DNA of 64,000 nt from Deroplatys truncata (GCA_030765065.1 CM060990.1:675861618-675925617), one strand, 5' to 3'; shown: positions 44,936 to 56,782, numbered from the stretch's first letter. Made by a program: numbers and translations. Notes: generated from the sequence alone by a model not told the origin.

Positions 44936-45779
44936 AGTTAAAAAACTCACCATTCAATTCACGAAGCATCTGCAGGTACACGGTCCTGTAGGCGCAATTT
45001 TCGCAAGTGCACACCTCGCTGGGGATAATCGCCCATGGATCTCCTACAGGCATCGGTGCAACATCCTCGAATCCAGGAGGCGGCGGGGTCAGGTAGTCCT
45101 GTGAAAAGATAGGCGAGGGCAGGCTACCACCATCGTCCATCTCCCCCGCCCCGTCTGAAGTTGTTTCAGGAACTAGAACAAAGAAGCAAAAAGCAGAATT
45201 AGCTTCACATTGAATATTTTTGTTTGAAATGTGATAGTAAATTGAATGCTTCATTCCATTATTGAAGTTCTGAATTGTTCTCTGGTTATACATTGATTAA
45301 TGATAAAGATAATATTTCTAGAAGAAGTGTAATAATATATCTGAACTCACCGTTCGCTTCGTTAAGCATCTTTATTGCAGCAACTTGGTAATCGCAGTTA
45401 TTGCACGTGCAACATTGGTCCGAAGCGCTGCCCATGCCTGCATTCACCCCTGTAACGGGGGTGACATCCTCAAAACCAGGTGGCGGCGGGATAATATAAT
45501 CACCCCCCGATAAGATTGGTGACGGGGGGCTATTAAACATGTAAGTGCCTTGCAGCGGCATATCTGATATCAGATCCCCCGCCAGGGGTGTCGGCATGTT
45601 GTACATTGTGCTGTTATTAACGGGCTCTCTATTGACCTGCATAAATTGGTTAAGTCGAGAGCCCGCTCCTCTGACGAGTGCCGCTCTTGCGACTCCCATG
45701 GAGTTTGCAGTATTACCTGTGAAAAGTTTAAATGTGTAAATTCAATTGTTTTTTATAACTGATAAAAGATGAATGAGTA

Positions 45780-46800
45780 GAGAAAGACGTGTAATATGAA
45801 ATAAATGAGTAGAGGAAATCGTATGAACGTTAATAGAATGCTTTGTGAAAAAGTCGCATGAAGCTTTTCGGAAAGAGGAACGTGTAGCGAAAATCATATG
45901 AATGTTAATAGAAGAATGCGAGGAGAAATCATGTGAATGTCAATAGAGAAATGAGCTGAGAAAACCATATGAATGTTTACAGAAGATGTAGAGAAAATCA
46001 TATAAATGTTACAGAAGAATGTGTTGAGAATATCATGTGAATGTTTATGCAAGAAGAACGTGTAGTGAAATCATATGAATGTTAATAGAAGAACGTGATG
46101 AGAAAATCATATGAATGTTAATAGAAGAATGCTATGAGAAATTATATGAATGTTAATAGAGGAATGTGACAGGAATATCATGAATGTTTGCAGAAGAAGA
46201 ACGTGTAGTGAAATCATATGAATGTTAATAGAAGAATGAGCGGTGAAATCATGTGAATGTCAATAGAGGAATGTGTTGAGAAAACCATGTGAATGTTTTC
46301 AGAAGAAGAACGCGTAGTGAAATCATATGAATGTTAATAGAAGAATGCGAGGAGAAATCATATGAACGTTATAGAAGAATGTGTTGAGAATATCATATGA
46401 ATGTTTAAGCATGAAGAACGTTCAGCGAAAATTATATTAATGTTAATAAAAGAACGTGTAGTGAAATCATAGGAATGTTAATAGAAGAATGCTATGAGAA
46501 ATCATATGAATATTTACAAAAGAAGATGTAGAGAAAATCATATAAATGCTAATAGAATGCGAGGAGAAATAATGTGAATGTTTATGCAAGAAGAACTTGT
46601 AGCGAAATCGTATGAATGTCAGACGAATGTTTTGAGAATATCATGTGAATGTTTATGCATGAAGAACGTGTAACGAAAATCATATGAATGTTAATAGAAG
46701 AATGCTATGAGAAATCACGTGAATGTTTACAGAAGAATGTGTAGCGAAATCTATGAATGTTAATAGAGGAACACTGATTAGAGATTAAGTATGAATGTTT
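45780..46800. repeat. minisatellite in polymerase intron 1
   Basis: Roughly two dozen degenerate units of about 35-45 bp share the core ATCATATGAATGTTAATAG followed by AAGAANG. The array fills about 1 kb of the 1.24-kb intron between the ATG exon and exon 2. No ORF spans it. Confidence 0.85.
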
Positions 46801-47080
46801 ATGTCAGTATCTAAAGAACTATTTTTACACCATTGATGAAAGCGCTACATTTTTTAACAATTCTGATGTTAATTATTAAAGAAATGAAAAATTTAGATAA
46901 ACAATATGGTATTCTTGCAATGATTCGTGTTTCACTTAGTCATGTAAAAAACTCACTCACCTTGCATTATGTAGATGACGATGAATGCAGTCTAGAAGAC
47001 AATAGCATTGAATTCGATTAAGCGAATCAATATACTTTAACTTAAAATGTCGCAGTGGTTTCCTTATGCCCCAGCGCTGG

Positions 47081-47088
47081 TTTATATA
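47081..47088 (-). promoter_or_regulatory. TATA box of the polymerase gene
   Basis: TATATAAA on the minus strand, about 115 bp upstream of the ATG exon (46967), fits a 5' UTR of about 85 bp ahead of the first donor site at 46960. Confidence 0.65.
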
Positions 47089-47118
47089 GGGAGCCTAGAG
47101 CCCCTCAGGCAATTTCAA

Positions 47119-47276
47119 GCGTTGGCATGGCGGGGGGAGATGTTACACGTCACGTGATTATTGCATCCAATGACATCATCTCTTTCAGCGCATGCGCGCG
47201 TTGGCATGGCGGGGAGAGATGTTACACGTCACGTGATTATTGCATCCAATGACGTCATCTCTTGCAGCGCATGCGC
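47119..47276 (-). promoter_or_regulatory. duplicated 79-bp upstream promoter element
   Basis: Two direct copies (47119-47197 and 47198-47276) lie just upstream of the TATA box. Each contains TCACGTGA (E-box type), CCAAT, a CRE-like site (TGACATCA in copy 1, perfect TGACGTCA in copy 2) and GCGCATGCGC, an NRF-1-type palindrome. This looks like a strong host-factor enhancer for the polymerase gene. The factor assignments rest on known consensus sites only. Confidence 0.7.
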
Positions 47277-47400
47277 AGAGAGAAGTAGCCCTCGGGCAAT
47301 TCAGGTGACGCCTGGAAGTCGGGGGGTGGAATGGGGCTGGTGATGCTTGTCTTGTGGGAACTCAAGGCTCTCTCTTTTCCCACAGTCAGACAAAGACAAG

Positions 47401-48110
47401 TCGAGTATAAAGCAACCCTCGAATTCTTTTGTTAACTAGCAGGTGGTCAAACAATGGAAAAGGTCAGGCTTTGTTATGGAGTAGTGGGATGGGAACGCCG
47501 CAGGTGTCTTTCTAAACTAGTCTTGCCCAGGACAATAGAAAGGCACACACAATAGAATCTCTTACACAATGGAAAGGGTCAGGCTTTGTTATTGGGTTGT
47601 GGGATGAGTATGCCAGATGGTCTTTCTAAAGAATGCTTGCACCGGACAATAGAACTTGTTTCTCTGTTAACTGGCTTAGGTTCTCTTTGTCACAACCCTA
47701 ATTCATCATGGGCTTTGTTCATTTTGACAGCTGAAGGGTAAGCATTGTTCCTTTGTTAAAAGCTAGTGGAACGAGTATGCCACGTGTTCGACAAACAATG
47801 GAAGTGGGGGTGGGTAACTGACTAGGTGCAGAAGTGGCCTGATGTGGAATGGGTAGGAAAAACATCTCGCCTTTGTTACAGAACCTTAAATTTATGGCCC
47901 CTTTGTTCGGTTTAACAAGTAAAGGATAACCTTAATTGCTTAACTGTCAAGCCTCCATTGTACTCAACAAGATTTACGACCGCAGCTGCAACTAAAACTA
48001 CCAAGGCCCTGCGGGGGGGAGGGAGGGGGGAAGTGGGGGCGGGGCTAATTAGCATATTAATTGCATTCCATGCATATTCAGTGCGTCAGAAACCCCAAAT
48101 CCCTACTACT
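47401..48110 (-). repeat. right Polinton terminal inverted repeat
   Basis: Reverse complement of the left TIR, 710 bp. The G-rich complement of the C tract lies at 48013-48044. The tip reads TCCCTACTACT and is followed by the AATAGC duplication. Confidence 0.95.
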
Positions 48111-48116
48111 AATAGC

Positions 48117-49890
48117 CTATAATAATGATTATTATTTAGTTTTTTGGCTTTGTTGTGTTTTATGTTTCTTTCAGACTGTACATTTCAAGAATGCTTCTTC
48201 CTACGTATGCGCTTTTACAAGTAGGAACCTCTACTCTTCATTACTGATATTCTGAGAGTAAAGTTTAAAAATGTTCAAATTATTATTATTGCGCAGTTGT
48301 GAATTTGTTACAAAATATAAACGACCTTTGTGAAGTTAAAACTTTTTCATTCTAGGAGTAATACCCATTTTGAAGCTTAATGTCTTTGAAAATAATGAAC
48401 ATAACAAATGATAATACAGACTTTTAATAACTGAGCTGTAAACAGAATCAGATAGTTATTATAGGCGTTTATTAAAAGAATCTATATTACACGAGAATGA
48501 AATATGAATTGCTGAATAAATTCAGATTATAATGCTGTGTGTGTGTAGGGTAATCTTTGAAACCACTAAATCGACTTTGGTAATTATTTCACCACAGAAA
48601 AGTAGTTTTCTAAATTTCTAGACTTTTTAAAGTTGGGGGGGGGAGGGGCGCTTTAAATATTCATACCACCCAGTTTCAATCCCGTTTCGTTGAACCTAAA
48701 TATCAGACGATATTTTGACACTTTATTGTGAAGATGGTAGACTTTCTTTATTGATTTCCAGTTCAAAAGCGTAAATGGAGAAACCTTTGAAAAACTCCCG
48801 CTTCCCTTTTCAGGCCTTAACGTACATATAAACACTCTTTGTCAATGTAGACATAACTTTGTAGGGTTATGCTATCTCTCAAGGGATACCACTACCGTGT
48901 TCTCAATCTCTTATGTAGAATGCTAGGGTGGTTCATCTTCTACCACGACTCTCCCTCCTCTCATTTCCTCTACCCATCATCTTCATTGTCATTTGTTTCA
49001 GGGTTGTAGGACCAGGCGACGGTGTTCGGCGTGTTGCGGCTGGGCGGCGGCTTGCGCTCTGTAAAGGTTTCTTCCCTGGCGTCGCTGTAGCACCGCCCAA
49101 CTAGGTGTCTCCTCAGCGTGAGGCTCCGCTCCGGGGGACCCTGGAGGTTGGTGGCTTGTGGACAGGGACCGTGCGGCGTCAAATGCGTTCTATCACAGTT
49201 CCTTACAACTGATGTAAATCGCCTTCTGCCTCGCGCCTGGCACCTTTTACCATGGATGGCTTTTGTTTGTCATACACAATGAATGCAATGAGTTACAGGA
49301 GTCCGGTTCTTTTCAAAAGTCTCTCCAAACCAACTCAACCTCTCTCGCTTGGACCCGTTGTAAACCCAATAACAAAGAAGTTTCTAGCTGGCTGACTTTT
49401 CTTCTGCATAGGTATAGAATTTTCCGAAAATATTTAATTTAAAAAATTATAACGCTTATCTTATTACAGATAATAAATTCAAACTGGACAGGTATCAGTA
49501 TTTTAGAATACTCCAGCCAAGAAAAATATATTGTTGCGTTCTGCCCTTAGTTTATAAGTTATTGCGCGATAAGCATATAAACAGCAAATATCGAACTGTT
49601 GCTGAAAAATACGTTTCCTTTAGAAATTTGGAGCCAACGAAATCTCAAAGGGCTCTAAAATTATATAATCTGATAGAGGAAAACATTCTACATAGGATGT
49701 GTTCAAAGCTGAAAATTATAACTGAATATTTAAACCATGTTATGAGGAACTTGGCGACAGCGCGAGAGTAGAAAAGGACGAATCTAATGGCAATATGTAT
49801 GTGACAGGCAGAGACAGAGATATCCCATTTACCCCTATACTGTCTTTTAAGGTTGAAACAAGCTATAGTAATTAAATTCTCACCAAACCT
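48117..49890. other. right flank of the Polinton, no gene seen
   Basis: AT-rich host DNA. A GC-rich block at about 48960-49230 shares GTTTCAGGGTTG with the SINE body near 56995, so it may be a SINE fragment. Confidence 0.4.
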
Positions 49891-49894
49891 GCGT

Positions 49895-50090
49895 TGCATT
49901 CAATGCCTTTGTTTTACAGCCAAGTTATCTTTGTTTCTACACCTTTATTTGGGACACGCTCTGATTGTACGGTATGGTGTGGTGCATTATCCATAATAAC
50001 GAAATCGTTCGGCTCTAATTTAGGGAAAACATTTTCGAACCAGAACCTGAAAACATGCCAGTCATTTCTTCATGGTAGTCCCCTTTAAGG
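49895..50090 (-). pseudogene. DDE-type transposase C-terminal remnant
   Basis: The minus strand reads WHVFRFWFENVFPKL, then DFVIMDNAPHHTVQSERVP and TKITWL in one frame. The MDNAPHH block is the second catalytic Asp region of Tc1/mariner-related DDE endonucleases common in insects. It is truncated on both sides. The N-terminal remnant at 8608-8829 may belong to the same superfamily but not to the same copy. Confidence 0.75.
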
Positions 50091-50149
50091 TCAACTTTAA
50101 GGTACCCCACCGGCATTTGCCAGTTATCAGGACTGAAAAAGGTCTGGAA

Positions 50150-50252
50150 GAAACCTTAATCAGGGAGGACGGGCTTGGAGGGATTTGAAACGCAGACCTC
50201 CCGTTCATGAGACCGTGCCTTAACGGCTTCGGCTACCCCTGTCGGTACCAGT
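50150..50252 (-). mobile_element. tRNA-derived SINE head
   Basis: On the minus strand an A-box-like GGTAGCCGAAGCCGTTAAGG is followed about 35 bp later by a B-box-like GTTTCAAATCCC. The body beyond was not delimited. Confidence 0.55.
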
Positions 50253-51289
50253 GCTTCTGCATTGAGGAAAACTTATAAAAGAATTGTAGATTATACTAGA
50301 TATACTTGTTAATTTTCAATTACCATTATTATTTGCGTAACACTATAAAAGGCGTTTCTGGAAAGTGTTTAAAATGAAAACGTGCCCATGTTCAATGTGT
50401 ACAATTATTTTCTGTGGCTAATAATTTAATTACTACTATCCGAGCTTGTAGTAATTCAATTATTATTCATGACGCCAGCCGTGAAAGCCTCACTATGTAC
50501 ATATTTTTTGGGGGGTTCGTAAGGACCGCGAGTTCGGGTCCCGTTTTGAGTATGCATATTTGTTTTTGTAAACATGTAAAAGTGTGCGCGCATGTGTGTG
50601 TATTATGTGGATAACAGTAGCAGAGTAGATTAACGATTGAGGGTATAGGTAAAAAGAAAAAGTAACGGAAGAAACACTGAAATAAAAAAGCCAGAAACTG
50701 GTTTTGCAAGTGCGTATGATTTTCACAAGGACTTTGGCACTTTGTAGCGTAGAGAATGTGGCTAATGTGTGGGGTATGTCAGTGGCGGCTGGTGAACATT
50801 TTAGTTGGTGAGGCACAAATTATAAAACTTCGATTGCATAGAATCTAGAAGCAGGGATTCATCACGCTGCACTAAAAATAATAAATGAATAAAAATAAAC
50901 CGGACCGAAAAATAGACACTTTTACTTTGTTTTGAAAATATAGTCAAAAGTAATTTTATTTATCGGTATTCAATTTTTGTTTGACGTAAACTATTCACTA
51001 CATACTTAAAGATTATTGAAAAAAATAATTCACTTTCTTGTGCATTTCATGTCTTCGTTAATAGTCCTATAGTTACTATAGCTACGTACTAGTGTTCAGA
51101 AACATCCTGCAAGAATTGTCAGCAATTAATACCTATAAGCAGCATCTGTAAGCAACATTACTACCCGTGACGTCACGTGGGGGCTTTGAAGTGTATTAAA
51201 ACAATAATAAAGTATTGACTGTCGTTTTAACGCTCGCCCTACTGCCAATAGACTTCAGGAGATACCTGATTCCACCAAGCGATTACTGG

Positions 51290-51560
51290 ACCCATTTACG
51301 AGTGGAAGCACCCAGCGGGCGGAATCCGTTGTCTCCGATGGTAGCATGATGATGAGGATGGCAGTGGAATGGGAGGACCTACAGCTTTTACCGTCAACTC
51401 GAAACACGTTGAGCCTTGGGAATACCTCACATAAGCTAGTTAGAGGTGAAGGCGAGGGCAGGACTGACTTAAAATCGCCACCCCAGAGCTGGGAATCGAA
51501 CCCTGGACTCTCAGTAGGTAAGCCGGAAACGAAACCACTGCAATACCCCGAAGTCCATAA
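51290..51560 (-). mobile_element. tRNA-derived SINE
   Basis: The minus strand has TATTGCAGTGGTTTCG, then CAGGGTTCGATTCCCAG (B box), and a body running to about 51290. The tRNA-like acceptor is incomplete. A 73-codon ORF on the plus strand here is a shadow. Confidence 0.6.
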
Positions 51561-52839
51561 AATATAACGTTAAAGGCTGCAATAAACACTAACCTCTCTA
51601 CAAATGAAGACTGTTCTGCGAACCTCCTCTCACTAACCTTCTAGTTTACTCTTATGATAATGCTGGCTCTTTATTTAAAGATACGTTGCCTTTATAGTGG
51701 AAGAGCTTGTTGTAGTTTAGTTTCCTCGTAAGCCAATGACGCGAAGCAGCAAACAGCTAATGGGAATAATAACGCTGACCTCACGACAAATAGCTTAGGG
51801 AAGTTCCTATTGCAGGTGCTCCGATAGGGAGTACAGGCTTAGTGGGCATGTAAATGAGAAAAGTCCACAGATTCTGAGTACCCTTCGTGAACCCTCACTG
51901 CGACACCCCTATCACACCCTTCCCATCATATCTCCTTTTAAACCAAAGCATTCTACCCTGCTAAGTCTGGGCACATGGAGAATGTGCCCCGGCCCGTTCT
52001 CTTCACACATACACACTTAGTGAATGTGAATGTGTGATTTGTGAAGACGCCTATAAATTTATCAATACATTTCCTCTTCCTTCTTCCCGTTTTTACTTTG
52101 ACTCCGCTCTTTAACATGTGGCAATGTCGTAGAGATGCAGTTGTGGCCATGACTTAGCCGGCATTGAATTCTGCACCTGCTTTAAGTTGCTGAATTAAAA
52201 TGATAATAATACAAATAATACTTTCTAAAATGCTAATGAAGAAAAAACAGGTGAGGAGACAAAACAGAGAAATATATTGGAAATAATCGTTGGATGCATA
52301 GGTATAGCTTAACAACAATGCACATAATGAGTGTGTGTGTTTTTTATTATTTTTGTTTCTCTACCGATAGCCTTAAACAGAGGAAGAATAATTCATTTCA
52401 GCAAATACTTTTGTATTCGCTTGAGAAGCCGTTTAAGCCGCGCGTTTCTCTGGTAGGTATACCACAATGCAGCTGTTGAAGCCTTCAGGTTTTCCGTATA
52501 AAACTTTATAATAGTTTTAATGCCTTCAAAGTTTATGCCGAAATTATTTAACGGCATTTATGGTTCAAACTAAAGGAAGGACACGTGTTTTGCGCCTATG
52601 ATGTAGGCAACCACTGGTAGGTATATATTCAAGTGTGTCTGAGTTGTGTGTGCAAACAAAACAACATGAGTAAAATACAAGTTAAAGAAAATAGGTAAGT
52701 AAACAAAATAACGAAAGGCAGGAAATGAAAGATAGATGGCGATAAACTTGCGTAAAACTGTTTTCCCTATTATATCGCACAGGTAAAGCCGCATTTACGG
52801 CTAGGTACTGTGGCGATTTTCATTCCGCCCAGGTCTGTT

Positions 52840-55800
52840 GCACCCTTATAATAACGCCACTGTGCACTGGAGCAACCACAGCAACATAAAGGGAGCAGAA
52901 CTATCGCACTGCGCCTGGCTGTTGCACCCTTATAATAACGCCACTGTGCACTGGAGCAACCGCAGCAGCATAAAGAGAGCAGAACTATCGCACTGCGCCT
53001 GACTGTTGCACCCTTATAATAACACCACTGTACACTCGAGCAGCCGCAGCAGTGTAAAGCGAATGGACTCCCGCACTGCTTCTCTCTGTTGGAAGCCATA
53101 ATAACGCCACTGCACACTCGAGCAGCCACAGCAGTGTAAAGGGAAGAGACTCCCGCACTGGATCTGTCTGTTGGAAGCCATAATAACGCCACTGGACACT
53201 GAACAGAAGCAGCAGTGGAAAGGGATTGGACTCCCGCACTGCGTCTCTCTGTTGGAAGCTATAATAACGTCACTGTACACTCAAGCAGACGCAGTAGTGG
53301 AGCGGGAATGAACTCCCGCACTGGATCTGTCTGTTGGACGCCCTAAAAACGTCACTGTACACTCGAGCAGCCGCAGCAGTGTAAAGGGAAGAGACTCCCG
53401 CACTGGATCTGTCTGTTGGAAGCCATAATAACGCCACTGTACACTCGAGCAGCCGCAACAGTGTAAAGGGAAGAGACTCTCTCACTGCGCCTCTCTGTTG
53501 GAAGCCATAATAACGCCACTACACACTCGAGCAGCCGCAGCAGTGTAAAGGGAAGAGACTCTCTCACTGCGCCTCTCTGTTGGAAGCCATAATAACGCCA
53601 CTGTACACTCGAGCAGCCGCAGCAGTGTAAAGGGAAGAGACTCCCGCACTGGATCTGTCTGTTGGAAGCCATAATAGCGTCACTGTACACTCGAGCAGCC
53701 GCAACAGTGTAAAGGAAAGAGACTCTCTCACTGCGCCTCTCTGTTGGAAGCCATAATAACGCCACTGTACACTCGAGCAGCCGCAGCAGTGTAAAGGGAA
53801 GAGACTCTCTCACTGCTTCTCTGTGTTGGAAGCCATAATAACGCCACTGTACACTCGAGCAGCCGCAGCAGTGTAAAGGGAGAGACTCTCTCACTGCTTC
53901 TCTCTGTTGGAAGCCATAATAACACCACTGGACACTGCAGCAACCACAGCAGTGTAAAGCGAATGGACTCCCGCACTGGATCTCTCTGTTGGAAGCCATA
54001 ATAACGCCACTGTACACTCGAGCAACCTGCAGCAGTGTAAAGGGAATGGACTCTCGCACTGCTTCTCTCTGTTGGAAGCCATAATAACGCCACTGTACAC
54101 TCGAGCAGCCGCAGCAGTGTAAAGGGAATGGACTCTCGCACTGCTTCTCTCTGTTGGAAGCCATAATAACGCCACTGTACACTCGAGCAACCTGCAGCAG
54201 TGTAAAGGGAATGGACTCTCGCACTGCTTCTCTCTGTTGGAAGCCATAATAACGCCACTGTACACTCGAGCAGCCGCAGCAGTGTAAAGGGAATGGACTC
54301 TCGCACTGCTTCTCTCTGTTGGAAGCCATAATAACGCCACTGTACACTCGAGCAGCCGCAGCAGTGTAAAGGGAAGAGACTCCCGCACTGCTTCTCTGTT
54401 GGAAGCCATAATAACGCCACTGTACACTCGAGCAGCCGCAGCAGTGTAAAGGGAATGGACTCTCGCACTGCTTCTCTCTGTTGGAAGCCATAATAACGCC
54501 ACTGTACACTCGAGCAACCTGCAGCAGTGTAAAGGGAATGGACTCTCGCACTGCTTCTCTCTGTTGGAAGCCATAATAACGCCACTGTACACTCGAGCAG
54601 CCGCAGCAGTGTAAAGGGAATGGACTCTCGCACTGCTTCTCTCTGTTGGAAGCCATAATAACGCCACTGTACACTCGAGCAGCCGCAGCAGTGTAAAGGG
54701 AAGAGACTCCCGCACTGCTTCTCTGTTGGAAGCCATAATAACGCCACTGTACACTCGAGCAGCCGCAGCAGTGTAAAGGGAGGAGACTCCCGCACTGCTT
54801 CTCTCTGTTGGAAGCCATAATAACGCCACTGTAAACTCGAGCAACCGCAGCAGTGTAAAGGGAAGAGACTCCTGCACTGCTTCTCTCTGTTGGAAGCCAT
54901 AATAACGTCACTGGACACTCGAGAAAGACGCAGTAGTGGAGAGCGAGTGGACTCTCGCACTGCTTCTCTCTGTTGGAAGCCATAATAACGCCACTGGACA
55001 CTCGAGAAAGACGCAGTAGTGGAGAGCGAGGGGACTCTCGCACTGCTTCTCTCTGTTGGAAGCCATAATAACGCCACTGTACACTCGAGCAACCTGCAGC
55101 AGTGTAAAGGGAATGGACTCTCGCACTGCTTCTCTCTGTTGGAAGCCATAATAACGCCACTGTACACTCGAGCAGCCGCAGCAGTGTAAAGGGAATGGAC
55201 TCTCGCACTGCTTCTCTCTGTTGGAAGCCATAATAACGCCACTGTACACTCGAGCAACCTGCAGCAGTGTAAAGGGAATGGACTCTCGCACTGCTTCTCT
55301 CTGTTGGAAGCCATAATAACGCCACTGTACACTCGAGCAGCCGCAGCAGTGTAAAGGGAATGGACTCTCGCACTGCTTCTCTCTGTTGGAAGCCATAATA
55401 ACGCCACTGTACACTCGAGCAACCTGCAGCAGTGTAAAGGGAATGGACTCTCGCACTGCTTCTCTCTGTTGGAAGCCATAATAACGCCACTGTACACTCG
55501 AGCAGCCGCAGCAGTGTAAAGGGAAGAGACTCCCGCACTGCTTCTCTGTGTTGGAAGCCATAATAACGCCACTGTACACTCGAGCAACCGCAGCAGTGTA
55601 AAGGGAAGAGACTCCCGCACTGCTTCTCTGTGTTGGAAGCCATAATAACGCCACTGTACACTCGAGCAACCGCAGCAGTGTAAAGGGAAGAGACTCCCGC
55701 ACTGCTTCTCTCTGTTGGAAGCCATAATAACGCCACTGTACACTCGAGCAACCGCAGCAGTGTAAAGCGAAGAGAATCCCGCACTGCGCCTCTCTGTTGG

Positions 55801-56250
55801 AAGCCATAATAACGCCACTGGACACTCGAACAGAAGCAGCAGTGTAAAGGGAAGAGACTCCCGCACATCTTCTCTCTGTTGGAAGCCATAATAACGCCAC
55901 TGTACACTCGAGCAACCGCAGCAGTGTAAAGGGAAGAGAACCCCGCACTGCGCCTCTCTGTTGGAAGCCATTATAACGCCACTGGACACTCGAACAGAAG
56001 CAGCAGTGTAAAGGGAAGACTCCCGCACTGGATCTGTCTGTTGGAAGCTATAACGCCACTGTACACTCGAGCAGCCGCAGCAGTGTAAAGGGAAGAGACT
56101 CCCGCACTGCTTCTCTCTGTTGGAAGCCATAATAACGCCACTGGACACTGGAACAGAAGCAGCAGTGGAAAGGGAATGGACTCCCGCACTGGATCTGTCT
56201 GTTGGAAGCCATAATAACGCCACTGGACACTGGAGCAGTAGCAGCAGTGG
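52840..56250. repeat. satellite array of ~82-bp units with higher-order structure
   Basis: About forty units follow the pattern TTGGAAGCCATAATAACGCC, then ACTGTACACTCGAGCAGCCG and CAGCAGTGTAAAGGGA. Variants alternate in the centre: AGCAACCTGCAG units and AGCAGCCGCAG units recur in order, giving a higher-order period of about four units (~328 bp), for example 54106-54390 against 54430-54715. Units near 52840-53300 and 56250 are more diverged, as expected at array edges. Because 82 is not a multiple of 3 and the unit has no stop in any minus frame, very long minus-strand ORFs appear, but these are not convincing genes. Confidence 0.95.
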
Positions 56251-56782
56251 GAGGGGAACCAGTCTATCTCGAGAGACAACGACTTATATAAATTCCAAAC
56301 GTGTACAGTCAGCCAAGAGAGTATCTAGCGAATGTATACGCGATGAAATCGTTTTAGAAGGTAAGGCAGAGACTGATCAAGAGTTTCTTTAGGGTGGAGC
56401 TAATACTTTTTGAAACAACCTTACCAATGGGCCAAACGCTGTCATTAATAGAGCATTTTACCTTTTAGTTGCTCAGACGTTTTATAAGGACTCACGGATC
56501 ATCATTAAGTATTTAGAAAGGTTATAAAATATTAATTAAATAAACATGCCTTATAAACGTAATATTTAAGTAGTTTGATTACTTATTTTATTATCAGGTC
56601 TTTTCTTGTAGTTTCAGAGGTTAAGTCTAATTCTGAAGTTATTTAATAGCAAATGTAAACCATATTTATTTCGGCCTATTTGTTTCTTCCTCTTCCTGAG
56701 TTGATGGAACACTTTCAAGAAAATTCACTCACTCACTCTGAACGAAGAAATTCCCAACTGCTTTAAGTAGGTAGGTTACCTA

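Larger units (their letters stand above)
44349..46967 (-). pseudogene. 5' exons of the polymerase gene, with tandemly duplicated exons
   Basis: Minus-strand exons with clean splice sites are 46967-46961 (ATG CAA G), 45716-45351, 45172-44951 and 44620 onward. All introns are phase 1. Exons 2 and 3 (366 and 222 bp) are symmetric and homologous: both contain SPI-x-S, DY-x-x-PPPPGFEDV and C-x-C-x2-C with ML-x-E-x-NG at the donor. So an exon was duplicated without loss of frame. Exon 4 is Ser/Asp-rich with a KKLK run and ends in a frameshift at 44349-44371, where the polymerase frame takes over. This looks like a long, proline-rich N-terminal extension of the polymerase, perhaps including the terminal-protein region. 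Intron 1 holds a minisatellite. Confidence 0.65.
29963..48110. mobile_element. Maverick/Polinton element, complete with TIRs and TSD
   Basis: The element is bounded by ~700-bp inverted repeats starting AGTAGTAGGGATTTGGGG and flanked by the 6-bp duplication AATAGC at 29957-29962 and 48111-48116. Known Polintons start with AG, duplicate 6 bp and encode a retroviral-type integrase, protein-primed DNA polymerase B, adenain-like protease, FtsK/HerA-type packaging ATPase and capsid proteins; all are found here in 18,148 bp. Strand layout: two plus genes at the left, a minus virion block, a plus block of ATPase to integrase, and a minus spliced polymerase gene at the right. The near-identical TIRs point to a recent insertion. 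Five coding disruptions make autonomous activity of this copy unlikely. Confidence 0.97.

Noticed and set aside
46833-47021. Plus-strand 62-codon ORF near the right end of the Polinton
   Set aside because: It overlaps the antisense 5' UTR, start exon and first donor site of the polymerase gene, which explain the sequence better.
53352-56223. Two minus-strand ORFs of 851 and 831 codons as large Cys-rich proteins
   Set aside because: They overlap in different frames and are made entirely of the 82-bp satellite unit, which is stop-free in all three minus frames. Nothing favours one frame, and no start or promoter context is evident.
52840-56250. CRISPR-like array
   Set aside because: The units are contiguous near-identical repeats without unique spacers, in a eukaryotic genome. 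It is a satellite.
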